A DNA stretch of 64,000 bases from Ophioderma brevispina (Eukaryota; Echinodermata; Ophiuroidea; Amphilepidida; Ophiodermatidae). The stretch spans positions 186,001 to 250,000 of the forward strand of contig JAMKCH010019835.1 in the NCBI GenBank assembly GCA_023653785.1, read 5' to 3'. Numbering within the stretch: the first letter of the stretch is position 1; the number at the start of each line of letters is the position of its first letter. Of the stretch, positions 1-12,190 are shown piece after piece. The notes below the pieces were generated by a model that searched no databases, was not told the DNA's origin, and worked only from the letters and a program-made list of their open reading frames with translations. The position numbers and the translations under genes are program-made.

Positions 1-261
1 ATTACCAAATATTTGTCAATTTTAAAGCAAACCACTGTTTGCTTACCTCCTGAGTGAAAAAAAAATTACGATTCTCTTATTCTATTTTAATACACATAAA
101 AGAAACTTTAAATATTATTGTTTTCATGCGAACTTCCACACAAGACATAATGATAAGGAGCACTGTGGGAATGTCTTTATACACCGTTTGATATTGGTAC
201 TACACTTTTAATAGTCAATCAAGGACGTAGGAAGGGTCCCTGAACATTATGCCACGCACTA

Positions 262-880
262 GGCGTGTGCTTGTACTTGGAATATATGATTTTGTTCATG
301 GATCAATCAAACAAAATAATTCCATATTGCACAAGTACACACATGCCATCTACAGCTACACAGTAGGCAGATTAAGATGCCATTCATGGGTAAGGTGTGC
401 TTATACTTGGAATGTGGAATTCTTTTGTTCGTGAATCGATCAAACAAAAGAATTCCATATTTCTCAAGTACACACATGGTATCTACGGATACACAGTAGG
501 CAGAATTAGATGCTATATACTGTGCAAGGTGTGTGCTTGTACTTGGAATCTTGAATTCTTTTGTTCATGGATAAATCAAACAAAAGAATTCCACATTGCA
601 CAAGTACACACATGGCATCTGCAGCTATATAGTAGGCAGATTTAGATGCCATGCATGTGCAAGGTGTGTGCTTGTACTAGGGATGTGAAATTCGTTTGTT
701 CACGGATCAATCAAACAAAGAATTCCTCATTGCACAAGTACACACATGGCATCTACAGCTACACAGTAGGCAGATTTCGATGCCATTCATGGATAAGGTG
801 TGTGCTTGTACTTGGAATGTTAAATTCTTTTGTTCACGGATCTATCGAACAAAAGAATTCCACGTACTGCGTGTGGCATC
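262..880. repeat. Tandem array of ~134-bp double-hairpin units (about 4.5 copies)
   Basis: The phrase GTGTGCTTGTACTTGG recurs at 265, 395, 531, 666 and 800, giving spacings of 130-136 bp. Each unit is itself an imperfect inverted repeat: GTGTGCTTGTACTT faces CACAAGTACACAC, and GGAATTCTTTTGTT faces AACAAAAGAATTCC, so arms of roughly 40 bases can pair around a short GATCAATC-type loop. A second, smaller stem is formed by ATGGCATCT and AGATGCCAT, which frame the rest of the unit. The fifth unit breaks off after its first hairpin, near 865. The short reading frames here are repeats of each other and not genes. Confidence 0.9.
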
Positions 881-2204
881 AAACCCTGCCTAGAGTTGCA
901 TCATCTCCAAAATGAAACTCGTTTACACAACATCACACAGCTGAATGCAGGGCCTTGCACACATGTACTTAGCATTGTACGAGTCGGGGAACTACAAGTA
1001 TCCTTAAAATCGTTTCTTGTTTCTGTGTAGTTCACCGCGTATGAACCAGGTCCTAGATGTTTCAGCCTCTTGAGGAAGGTAAAACTTGATTTCGTGTAGT
1101 CGTGGATAACATTTCTATCTGTAATGAAATTTTAATGGCGGTTTAACATAAAACAATGGCGGCCATTTTGAAATGGGCAGGACATGCTAACGTGCAGCTT
1201 TTCGGGGCGGAAGCATACCTTATCCTAGTCAGGGGGACATCCCCTTCAAGGTGATATATGTGAAAATTAATCACCAATTGGGTGCAATGAACTGAAAATC
1301 TGATGATGACAGCTCATGGGCTATAGAAAAGAAATTAAGAAATTAGCACAGATGTTACGAAGACCAATGTCTAGGAAAGCATGTCTTCACAATTTTAAAT
1401 TTCTCCTTTGTTCTAGTTCTTCAGTGCTAGCTGCTGGTTGCTACCATTTTTATTTTTGGAGCCCAACACATTATAAGTAAAGAATTTTTGCAACCTCCAA
1501 TATAGGTTGAATAAAAGATGGAAGAGTCATTTTGTAATGTTGTTTAGGTACTGAATTATATTGAAATTATAAACACATAATTATTTCTTGTTTGATTGCC
1601 TTTCTTTTAAATAAATTTGGATGTGAAAATGACAAGTTCACTAAATTAAAAGAAGTCAAAGAACTTATGAATGTGCCAGTATCCATCCGTCTGACGTCAT
1701 AATGAAGTAAACTTCGAATCTTCTGAGGCACAACCAGCGAATGAGGTTATTGCCACAAACGACATGAAACTTACAAATTCCGTTATCCATTTTACACTTC
1801 ACTGCGGTTCATGCGGTTCATTGTTATATTTCAGTTCTAATAATACTTCAAATATCTTCAAATTTCGTAGAATTGCCCGTTGCATAATATTTTCACGGAA
1901 TGCTGTTTGTAGATACGACGAGAATCCGAAAGACGGTATTAAACCATGTAGTTGAGCAACTTGACAAAGACTTGTCTATAACCCTATTTTATACCAAAAA
2001 ATCTTTGATCTCATAATTGTAATTCAAATGAGATCAGTATCCAATACTTTCAAACAACTTCAGATCAGATGTTTAACGTTATTTTGCGATACCAATTCAA
2101 AAGACGATTTTCACAATTTCATATATCACTTGACTCTAGATAAAATTGCTCAATGTTGATTTACCTAACGACGTATACCTAAAACTAACGACGTATACCT
2201 AAAA
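881..2204. other. No gene seen
   Basis: AT-rich sequence with no reading frame or domain I recognise. A small direct duplication of CTAACGACGTATACCT lies at about 2165-2202. There is nothing else to report. Confidence 0.6.
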
Positions 2205-2457
2205 AATTGAGATTTTTGTATCATCTGAACCGTTAGCTCTAGTAATGTATTATACCTAATTTGACGAATCTACAAGAAATTCGAAATGTGTATTTTCTGT
2301 CAGTAAATGGACAAAAAATACAGCACAGCACAATTATCATACAAGCACCAGAACGCAAGATCAGAATGAACTGACATTTGGGAATAAGCTTTTCCCAAGG
2401 ATATCTTGTTAACAATTAACGAAACAAATGATGTTAGAAACACGAAATGCATTTTAA
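2205..2457 (+). mobile_element. Partial MITE, TTAA family C (copy 1)
   Basis: This stretch matches 33222-33510 in order, with shared blocks ATCATCTGAACCGT, TGTATTTTCTGTC and CAAGGATATCT and the right end GAAATGC(A)TTTTAA. The right end reads into TTAA at 2454-2457, as in the complete copy at 33182-33506. The left terminus (AAAGGGGCATTTCGTGAT in the other copy) is missing, so this copy is truncated. The 65-codon frame on the minus strand here is incidental. Confidence 0.65.
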
Positions 2458-4724
2458 GCAGATCGATTTGATGCCAAAAACACTCATTGTGTACCATGTT
2501 TTGCGTAGTCCTCTCTCTTTTAAATATTCGGTAAATATAGCAATGTAGTGAATATGCATTTCAAACTGTGTTTATTCGTACTATGGTGAATTTACATTTG
2601 CAGTCAAAACAGTATTTTGACACAATAAATTTACATCTAATTCTATCATTTCCATTAAAAGCAAGCAGGGAGTGTGTGTGTGTTTTTTTTTCTAAAATTT
2701 CAATGGGAAAATGTATTTGAGTAATACAGTGTCCAATATTCACTTGATATAGTTTTGCTTTAGATATTAAAAGCTCACGGTCAGTGTTTTTGTCTTGGAG
2801 TTTCTCGGCCTTTCCAATACACGAATAAAAGTAAATGCTTAGGTTTCAAATGTGTTTCAGTATGATATCACTCACCAACGTAAACAGCAATAAGACTATT
2901 ATTCCATGGCAACAATAAAGATTACTTATTGTGTGAATTACCATATTGGAAAAAATCGTGTCCATATTCATTTATAATTATCTAAAGTGGTTTGCTTAAT
3001 TGGGTTGAAATGGTCAGATATTTAGAGAAAATAAAAGGACATGGATAAATAAAACGATAGTTGAGTCAAAAGCATGGAACATTACGGTCGCCCCTCTTGA
3101 ATTCAATTTTTTTAAGTATGATTTAGGGATGTGTGTGCGAGTGTGTGACGTGTATGTGGGGTTGTGGGTGTGGGGTGTGCGTTTGTAGGTTAAGGAGCTG
3201 CTGAGGGCACGGCGAGAGTGATTGAATGTCACAACTTTTTAACCCGTTTTGTTTTCACGAACACACGCTTCCGGTAATAATTATACTTCCTCGTAAAATT
3301 TTACAATTTAGAAAATGAGGAAGAATGTGCCTTCATCCATCCAAATACTTCAGGTAATATATAGATAAAGGAGACGAGAACACACGTTATGAAAAACAAT
3401 GGTAAGTGTGTGAGCCCAATAGAACGACCTTCAGCGGCAACAGGCAAGCCAGACCTTATCAAACTCAATTGGTGTGTTTTGAATTCTTTATCTATATACA
3501 CGTCGATATAAATATATGATTTATATAATATTCAGCTTACAGTGGGGAATAACGTTGGTTTTACTTTAAACATGTTGAATAAGCAGTTATGCTTTCTTGT
3601 TAAAACACCAAATGTGCTGTTACGTTCGCTTGTGCAGGGTCTAACACCAGGGTCTATTCGATAATAGGTTTACTCCAATGGAGAAATGATCTCATTAGAG
3701 AGTAAAGCGTGATCTGATTTGTAATTATTAAAAAGGAATTTGTTGAGTAAATTATCTATGACTGGTTAATCCGTATTGTTTATTTTATACCCAGGTATGA
3801 TTGTTTAAGTAGGTACAGTTCATATACCCATAACCACGTATTTCTGACCCACGCGGATCATCTGACAACCAAGAATTTTTATATATTAATGCAGAGTTGT
3901 GTCCGCGACAACTACCAAAATAGTTTTCTGTTTATAGCTGGTCCCCAGTTTGGTTTTGTTTTGGTCTCCATTCTTATGGTGTCCTTTTTATTTGTTTTAA
4001 TTTGTTTAACCATGGACATAATAGAAGAAGGACAAACAACGCGAAAACCACCAAGTACGCTATTCGATTACCCATTCATCTCGGCACTTAAAAGTTGGCA
4101 CCGATGGTATTCATGTGCAACACCGAGACCGTTTTGATTCTATATCCCGGCGCGGTCGAAGCTGTGACTATGTGGAAATGATGTCCACAAAACTTTGTAA
4201 TTGACCGGATGTTGTGACCCCTGACTGTAGGGTTTTTGGAAATGCACAGTACATTCAATTCCATCTTTTTGGCAAGTTGTTGTCACAAACCCCCCCCCAC
4301 GGGAGGAGAATTTTGTTCATAAAATATCGAAAAACACCATCCAAATCCGTCATTCTTTGTGGAGCTCCGCTGTATAAAATAAGACTTTCATTTTGGTGAT
4401 TTGTGACCCGTAATGTTAAAAATCTGTGAAAATAATATGAAAATGTTCAATCACCTCCGACTCTTGAAAAACGGTGTATGAAAGTTCATGTACCTGTAAC
4501 AATGTCTAACTCTGAACTGGCGCCCAGCGCGCCCAACACGTGTAATTGTACATCGACAACCCACAAAATTGTAATATTTTTAACTCCGCTTATGTTGAAT
4601 TTGTTTACCGTGTGGCCTGTTTGATAGTCGATACCATGTCAAACTAATCCAAGTTCAGTTTCATCTGAAATATGAATGTGATAAGTCATACTTGATACCT
4701 AATTAAATGTATAATATAAATTAA
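2458..4724. other. No gene seen; GT-rich patch
   Basis: There is no supported exon. A GT-rich low-complexity patch lies at about 3125-3190 (GTGTGTGCGAGTGTGTG and similar). The 82-codon frame at 3889-4137 has a hydrophobic stretch but resembles no family I know and lacks good splice context. Confidence 0.55.
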
Positions 4725-4728
4725 TTAA

Positions 4729-5655
4729 CCCTCGTCTGTCCGAAAGGGGGGGGGGTGTTACCAGCTCTCTTCTCTTCTTTCGCCCAACCAAACCGGTGTC
4801 AAGTGAGTTAATGTAATCGCCAAATGACATTTTTGCTCCGTTCATGCCCCCCCCCCCATTTAAAAAACACTACCTGGGATATAGGAAAGGGTAAGGGGTG
4901 ATCCCAAGTGATGGATAGTGTGTGGCAATCACATCCCCCCCCAGGCGTAAATCCGGGGGGTGGGGGAATATCCCCCCCAATATTTTGATGCAGGGGGCAT
5001 GGTCAAACGATCATCCCCCCCCCCATGTGATAACCCATTCACGTGTTGTTGGACCCAAAATAACCTCATATTTTACCCTAATAATTTAAAAATGGGTGTG
5101 ATAAATTTCCGCGCGCTTTGTGGCATTTTGTTAAAGTTACAATTATTTCATGATTTTAGCTTCTAATGGAAAAATTTTTAAAGCGTAATGGATCTTTTCA
5201 GCAAACCCCCTTTATCCATAAATTTTCATCAACTCCATTCCACCAATGTCAAAGAAATTTACGCCACTGCCCTACCCCCCTTTTGGGGAAATACCAACAC
5301 GCACAGTACGACACAGGAATATAACAGACATTGATTGTGTTGCAATAGATGCAGAGTCTCCTATGGCATTTGAGACCAAAATGAGTCAAACATACTAAAC
5401 ATACGTCATAATGACGTCATAACTTCTCTACATGATGGAAAAGGTTTAAGTGTTACAATATTAATTTGAGCCAGTAAATTGCAAAATATCAATGTTTTTT
5501 CCTATATGCAGTATTTTTAAACTTTTTACCTTATGACGTTCATAGTGACGGTCATCGTTGGTTTCTACATCTTTGATACCAATGGAAAGAGTAAAGATAA
5601 AATTCTAAGCTATCTGTAGGTACCAAATTTATAGGATTGGGATGTTCAATAAAGC
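4729..5655 (+). mobile_element. G/C-run MITE, TTAA family G (copy 1, right end lost)
   Basis: The left end is TTAA followed by CCCTCGTCTG, then a long G run. The interior matches the copy at 16374-17174 block by block: GTTAATGTAATC, GGTGATCCCAA(A)GTGAT, long C runs, AATGACGTCATAA, GATACCAATGGAAA and ACCAAATTTA. The match stops near 5655, short of the G-run/C-run right end, so this copy is 3'-truncated. The terminal TTAA-CCC resembles piggyBac-type elements; no transposase is encoded. Confidence 0.7.
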
Positions 5656-7009
5656 CAAATTCAAGCGAAGGCCAGACAGCCCTGGGGATTATCGCATTAT
5701 CTTACCGGTACATTGGGGATTTAATAACAAATGGCGGCAACGTGATAGGGGCTTTGAAACTCGTGTGTTGTGGGTCCTCTTCTCTATTAAGTCCATGGTC
5801 AAACCATTCAACCAACCAACCAAATACGTCAAGGAAATTTTGCCATCAACAATTTTGCTGGACAAGATAACGTATGAGGCATTTTGAATGAGGCAAGGTT
5901 CTACAGCTTTAACTGGCACTCATTTTGCGCTTATATAACGAAAAACGAAGCAGAGATTCCCTATCTTTTAAAAAACGAATCCACAGATTCTTTTTAATCC
6001 TGTATGATCTTGTATTACGGTACAAGTAGTAAATATTCCATTATCAAAATTTAGGAAAACATCAAGAATTTCAGTTGGCTCTTTAAAATAGAGTAGAAAA
6101 AGTGCCATGGACTTGCAATCAATACTTGCGAATCGTAAGTGACGATAAGATAACAAGGTGATGGTAATCGATATTCACAATTGGCTTTCATACTGAGTTA
6201 ACATTTCTTTCACACTTTGTATTGTAGGTCATTTGTAATGGACTTGCTGAGTATTTCTAGAAGTTTCCTGTTTCAAATGTCCTTTGTTGTTTTTATTAAG
6301 CCAAATTTATTCAAATCGTAGTGAATTACCATGGAATTTATACATTCAATTCCATTTTGTATCGTTAAAAAATACGACCCGCGTTTTTACTCTTTCTGTG
6401 CGAGCGGAGCAGAGATGGTTCAGGGGACATTTCAAATACCTACAGAAAGTACCTACGTGCCTACTTTGCTATATATAATTAACATTTAGTCCAAATTTAT
6501 TCTAAATAAATGTAGAGTAATATTCTAGCCATTACAAGGAAGTTATAAAAACTGTAATGAAATGATAACTGAAAATCTTATAAAAGTGGCGTTATTTTTA
6601 TGGTTGTGTATTAAACTTAAACAGGGGTTCAATACATAACATTTTAACCCATTCAGGATGTACTGCGACTAGGGAGTAACTGAATGGACTATTGTGTTAA
6701 CCGTGGTTGTTCTACACCTTTTTGGTGTTCACAATACATTAAAATTAAAGCGTTGACCAATGTATTCGCTTTTCATCAACAAGAAGTGAGCTTTAATTAT
6801 CGTCTATTCCTATGCAAACAATGTTGTTAATGCTTGCGTTATATGTTATAAACTTCGCGATCGCACTTTATCATTCAGATGACCTTTGTTCTGACCTCAG
6901 AGACCTGGTATTTGAAGTGACTCTTAATATATTGTCATCTGAAGGTTCCCATGCTGCATGTATGACCCTAAGTGGTGTTGCAATTGGACTTCACTTTTAA
7001 AATTATGCC
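5656..7009. other. No gene seen
   Basis: Overlapping 60-80 codon frames at 5637-5919 sit in different frames and on both strands, and none resembles a known domain. No convincing exon or repeat is visible. Confidence 0.55.
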
Positions 7010-7454
7010 AATAGACCATTGCACGATCCCCGAAATGACCTCTCATTCGGTGCCCATTTCCATCAATCCGGGAACTTGTACCAGAGGTCATGTTACAAAA
7101 AAAATTGTTGTTCGTTCGCGTCGCCGAACAGTGTCTAAGATTACAATACAAAGTACCTTTTCACGTGAAGTTAATCTTACAAAAATGTAGAAGAATATGG
7201 AACAAAGAACAATCGAGGCACTGGTGTTGAAATTCACGACAAAACGTGATATTTTCGATCGTAACTGTACCCTACTTGTCACCTGACGGACGATTACACA
7301 ACTATAGTGCAACGTCACAGATAGGGTAAGTTTTTTGGTGTTTATGTTACGCTCCTAACCGTATGTTTTTAGCCGACTTGAGGCTGGTATAAGTTCCCGG
7401 ATGGAAATGAGCACCGAATGAGATGCATTTCGGGGATCGTGCAAATGGTCTATT
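7010..7454. mobile_element. Foldback MITE with ~75-bp terminal inverted repeats
   Basis: The left end AATAGACCATTGCACGATCC runs through CTCATTCGGTGCCCATTTCC to a GGGAACTTGTACCAG block. The reverse complement of 7375-7454 gives the same series: AATAGACCATTTGCACGATC, CTCATTCGGTGCTCATTTCC and GGGAACTTATACCAG. The roughly 290-bp centre is unrelated to the arms. The first eight bases, AATAGACC, are shared with the MITEs at 13878 and 61493. No protein is encoded; the small frames here read through the arms. Confidence 0.85.
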
Positions 7455-8363
7455 TGATGTTTTCAGCCATATATAACTTGACCTCATATGACCTTTGATC
7501 TTGGTATGTGACCCTTGACCACATTATCATATGACGGTTCCTTAGGGGCATCCATGACCCAATATATGTAGAAATTGGACTCTTCTTGAAAGAGAAACTT
7601 TCTCCGAAATTTTAACCTTTAACGGCCGTCACGGCCCACGGTCACACGACCACAGAGCCTTAATTACGGCCACACGCTCAGACAAAATTAAGGACGGGTA
7701 GGTGTCGCCTCCTGCAATACTTTCAGACGACAACAAAATAACGGTATAGTGAAACAGAACTTGGAATACACCGTATTTTAGGGTGTTTTTACTTTTGTTG
7801 TTATTTTATCACTTTGAGAACGTTTTGGTAATTTCTGCAACATCGCTACATTGATAAAATATGAAGGTATACACAGTAAAGAATTAAATTATGTACACAA
7901 ATATGATATTTAAATTGTAAACACAATGGTCAAGACAATCAACTTTGTTTCAACTGAGAGTGAAGTCATTGATTTTCATTTTAAAATGTCTTTAAGAACT
8001 CACATCAACATAGCGTAACTTACACGTGCTTGATTTTATTTGAAGATACATTCTTTATTTCAAGGTGACTATTTGCAGTTCGTGTGTTGGCGATCATTCC
8101 ATCCGAGTCACATGGTTTTTAATTACGGCGTTTGCCTAAAAAATCACGTTCATCATTCATGGGAGAAAATAATATGCAGTAATATTTCGTATGTATCATC
8201 GGAAAACTGAATTTTTTTTTTTCTATTTTAGTCATCATAGATTTACATATATATTCAATACAATTATGCATTTATGCATATATTCGAGACATTAACATTA
8301 ACCATTCGTCTATACCAAGCCTTTTTTGTAACACGGTTTACCAAGGGGGTACCCCCCCCCCCC
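7455..8363. other. No gene seen
   Basis: AT-rich DNA with no supported feature until the C run at 8352, which opens the 412-bp tandem duplication. Confidence 0.55.
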
Positions 8364-9187
8364 AAATTCGTCATAAAGCAAGTCCGCGAGTCGGCAAAAT
8401 TGTCATTTTCCACAGAAATTAGGCGAAAATCCAATTTTGCGCTAAAAAACGTAGGAATGTCGGATTTTCATGCGGTTGATTTTTCAGTTCTAAATGATGG
8501 CAATTAGCTAGTTTTACATAAACGTAGAGTTTTAGAGCCATGCAGTACATAATATTTTCAAATATGCACCATAAAATATCCTTGGGTGGTAACCACCCCC
8601 CCCCCCTTTACCCTTCGACTTTAAACGGCTACCCTAATGTGGCTACCTTCACATTTTATCGCTAAAATGACCGGAAAGGATGAGAGAACGATTACCTAGA
8701 AGCTTTTTACGAAAGTTTTTGGCATTTTAGCGCACTGGAGCGAAGTTCACTAGGGGGTGCTTACCCCCCCCCCCCAAATTCGTCATAAAGCAAGTCCGCG
8801 AGTCGGCAAAATTGTCATTTTCCACAGAAATTAGGCGAAAATCCAATTTTGCGCTAAAAAACGTAGGAATGTCGGATTTTCATGCGGTTTTCAGTTCTAA
8901 ATGATGGCAATTAGCTAGTTTTACATAAACGTAGAGTTTTAGAGCCATGCAGTACATAATATTTTCAAATATGCACCATAAAATATCCTTGGGTGGTAAC
9001 CACCCCCCCCCCCCTTTACCCTTCGACTTTAACGGCATACCCTAAGGTGCTACCTTCACATTTTATCGCTAAAATGACCGGAAAGGATGAGAGAACGATT
9101 ACCTAGAAGCTTTTTACGAAAGTTTTTGGCATTTTAGCGCACTGGAGCGAAGTTAGTGCCACTAGGGGGTGCTTACCCCCCCCCCCC
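8364..9187 (+). repeat. Tandem duplication of a 412-bp unit (interior of MITE family G)
   Basis: Unit 1 (8364-8775) and unit 2 (8776-9187) both begin AAATTCGTCATAAAGCAAGT directly after a C run, and both end with AGGGGGTGCTTAC plus a C run. They differ by only a few small indels, for example in the GCGGTT...TTTTCAG stretch and before the ACTAGGGGG block. The middle of the unit (CCATTTTCCACAG-type block, TTTTCATGCGGTT, TAGTTTTACATAA, TTTTAGAGCCAT) matches the centre of the MITE at 16374-17174 and the copy at 9598. The C runs at the junctions suggest slippage or unequal exchange between homopolymers. Confidence 0.9.
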
Positions 9188-9597
9188 ATTTGAGGGTTAA
9201 TGCATTAAAGCACACCACTGTACGTTCACTCCACTTTCAAACTTTAGGAGATAAATTCAACAGAAACTTGTGGTTTTTAAGGTGACACGAGGGATTTGGA
9301 GGCATTGATATTTGAGTCATAGTGATTAATATAGACACTTGTCTTACCCTGTATTTGGATCCAGGAATGTCTTAAAAGCGAAAACAAAAGGTTTCAATAT
9401 GAAACGTATGCTAAATTTCGTATAAGCTCCAATACGAAGTTTCAATTTATGTTCCAAGGAAATAATTATCAGCTTAATCCTTGCAGATGGGGATATTTTG
9501 CTGGAAACCTTTACATCAGTGCAATAATAACAAGGGCTTTATGAAATCTCTCGTTTCACCTTTAAGATAAATTCGGAATTAGAAAATACTGGGTTAA

Positions 9598-9955
9598 CCC
9601 TCGTCTTACAAAGCCTTATGATTTTGATACCAGTCGACGATAAGGAAGGTAGTCCCTCTTTTTCCATTGATACCAAGATAAGTACCAACATATCTAGTAT
9701 GGCGTCAATGCGTAATCAATCCTGCCTGACTGCAAAATTGCCATTTCCACAGAAAATAGGCTAAAAAAGCAGGAACATCAGATTTTCATGCCACAGGCGG
9801 TTTTCAGCTCTAAATGACAATTGACTAGCTTTACATAAAAAGAGAGTTTTAGAGCCATACTGTGCAGAATATTTTCAAAAATGTACCCTATTTTTCTTGG
9901 GTGGCAACCCACCACCCCACCACCACTTTGACGGCATACCCTAACCCCAGTGTTT
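9598..9955 (+). mobile_element. G/C-run MITE, TTAA family G (copy 3, diverged)
   Basis: TTAA at 9594-9597 is followed by CCCTCGTCTTAC, the family's left end. The interior shares the family order: CCATTGATACCAAGAT, GCCATTTCCACAGAAA, GATTTTCATGCC, CGGTTTTCAG, TAGCTTTACATAAA, TTTTAGAGCCATAC and the CTTGGGTGGCAACC-type block. It closes like the 8364 unit with ACGGCATACCCTAA. The C run is broken up (CACCACCCCACCACC), which suggests an older copy. Confidence 0.7.
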
Positions 9956-10025
9956 CAACACTGAATGATTTATCCAGGCTAAATAAGAGATAAAAAAAAA
10001 TCAACAAATTCATAATTAGTATATA

Positions 10026-10781
10026 CCTAACGTCCCTTAACTGCATTAAAATCACGGAGCGGACCACTGCCTTGAGTTAGGGGAAATTGGCACTAGATTT
10101 AACAAGAAAAATAGCGTAACAAGACCTGAGCCTCCGGGGGGGCAAGACTCAAGAAGTTTTCCCGATTTTTCCGGCTCCAATAATATTTTTACAGTCGGTT
10201 CGAAATTCTGAAGAAGAATGGGGGGGGGGGGGAGAGCGTGCGTCGACCTCGGCGCCTGCACAGACAACTAACTATTTCCTTTTCATTAACTTCGTCCTTT
10301 CTCTTCCTTCTTCCCTTCTCGCTCCTCTTTCTCTTTCCTCTCCTTCCCTTCCGTTTCCCGGTAGGTCGAGCTGATTTTCCCGGAAAGAGTGCTCGGGGGG
10401 CAATGTGCCCCCCCCCCCCGCCCCGCCTATTACGCTACTGGATATAAACAACATATTAGTTAATGTGCTCCCTGGGAAACATTAAAAAATCTCAATTTGA
10501 AATGAAATTGAAGGAATCAAAATGCCATTTACCTTGAAATAAAATAGTATCCTTTCAAATTTCCAAAACGGTTTTCTTAAAAATACTCGTTGGTAAGAAA
10601 ACATTCAGTCAAAACAAAGTTTCTATATCTCTAACGTCAGAGGGAAATCTGACAATCACCGCAAAAACTGAGGTAGCGGTATTTTTGTTGTCAGATCTTG
10701 GAGCAATTTCTCACTAAATCCAATGCAGGGGTCAGCTCCGTGATTTTTTTGTTAGGTTTGAAGGTTTATGGGACGTTAAGG
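10026..10781. mobile_element. Inverted-repeat element with a nested G/C-run fragment
   Basis: The left end reads ACCTAACGTCCC...AAATCACGGAGCGGACC. The right end, read in reverse complement, gives CCTTAACGTCCC...AAATCACGGAGCTGACC, so the terminal inverted repeats are about 45 bp. The interior (about 10200-10440) contains long G and C runs and a CCCGCCTATTACGCTACTGG block. That block matches the right end of the hAT-like MITEs at 37182 and 59785 and looks like a nested insertion. Confidence 0.65.
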
Positions 10782-10828
10782 ATATGCACAAAAGTAAAAC
10801 ATGACATTCACCATCTCGGTAATATCAA

Positions 10829-11186
10829 GTAGATAGTAGCATTGATTCACCCGAAAGAGTCAAAATATTTGAAATTTGCAGAAATAGACAAAAAGTGAAG
10901 GATAAATCTCTAGATTTCACATAAGTATTTTTTCAACTAAAAAATTGAGAGAAAAGGAAGAAAAGGGCAATATTCAAAGACATTAACCTCCATTCAATTA
11001 CGTGTTGTAGTAAGTGTCCGTGCGGACAATTTTGACTAAATAATCGATTTTGCCTTTATTTGGCTGCGTTTGGTCTTATCACTTGTCGGGTATGTTAGGA
11101 CACCTATACTTGTTCCAGACATGCAAAAATCTGATTTTTGATAATTTTTTTCATTTTTCTAATTTATCAAATCACTGATAGTGCCT
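10829..11186 (+). mobile_element. TTAA MITE, family A (copy 1)
   Basis: This copy shares with 25887-26233 an ordered series: GAAATTTGCAGAAATAG, AAGTGAAGGA, GAGAAAAGGAAGAAAA, CTCCATTCAATTAC, GTGTTGTAGTAAGTGTCCG, GGTCTTATCA, ATACTTGTTCCAGACATG and the right end ATCACTGATAGTGCCT. TTAA follows at 11187-11190. The left end is diverged (GTAGCATTGATTCACCCG). It is non-coding. Confidence 0.8.
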
Positions 11187-11499
11187 TTAATGTATTCGTT
11201 TCTTCAGCCAAAGAAGTCGATCCAATCAGGAAGGCCATGTACAAAACATTTTACATTTTTCGAAATACCCGTACTTTTGAAAACATATATAAATTACATT
11301 TCCACTTGAGGCAGATCTACCGTGACAAAAAAAACGTAAATCACAAATCCAGATATTAACCTTATGCATAACTCAGCCAAGTATACTTTTTCGTAAAAAC
11401 AAAATATGATTTTTTTTCGGTACAAAATGTTTAAAAACAAAACAGTCCAATAGTCGCGTGAAACTACACAGCAAGATTCCTACTCAAGGTGTAACCCAG

Positions 11500-12190
11500 A
11501 GCTTTGGCTACTCCATGTGTACTCTATGCTCTACTCTAAAGGTACCCCCTTGATGCATTATTGATGCAGTACCTACAACTAAGTACTTGCGAAGTACACA
11601 AGCCACTGGGCGGAGAGCAGCTATGTCTACTTAGCAGTACCCATCCTATAGTGTACTCTGCAGTTGCCTGCTAGGTGACTGACAGGTACCCAATGTAAGC
11701 CACCAGTAGTGGATTACCTCTGCAGCTACTCCTCAGGAGTACCTGGCCACAGGTACTCCCCTCCGGCTGCCTAGTGGGAAGCACTTTGGACCATAGAGGG
11801 CGGCCAACAAACAATTCCATTGTTGTTTACGACTTTCTGATCATTTTCAAGCATAGCAACGTCCATATTTGAGTTAAGCATCATAAAAAACCCTTATATA
11901 TGACATTTTGTGTAAAAACATATAACTAGTGACCAAAAAATTTTAAAAATGGATTAAAAATTACTAAAATAAGCACACAGAGCTCAAAGTCATTTGCATG
12001 GGAGTAGTACCCATGCAGGTACTCACACATGGGGTGAGGTTGACTAGTGGTTACAGCCACTGCATGTGTACCTAGGTGGGGTGATTACCCCACTTTTGCG
12101 GACGGCGATGTGGTACCATGCGGGTGGTACTCCGTGGCTACTAACAGCTACTGCAAAGTACTCCAGGGCATGAAGAAATGGTTGTGTACT
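11500..12190. repeat. Two GTAC-rich clusters around an AT-rich centre
   Basis: GTAC occurs ten times between 11519 and 11756 and seven times between 12007 and 12189, mostly inside AGTACY or GGTACY contexts, but not in the AT-rich stretch 11790-12000. The clusters are also richer in GCTACT, CAGCTACT and ACTCC phrases than their surroundings. The layout resembles a short element whose two arms are built from degenerate self-complementary words, but no clean unit length emerged. The 62-codon frame at 12047 is incidental. Confidence 0.5.

Noticed and set aside
3889..4137. 82-codon frame with a hydrophobic segment, considered as a receptor exon
   Set aside because: It does not match any part of class C GPCRs and lacks convincing splice sites.
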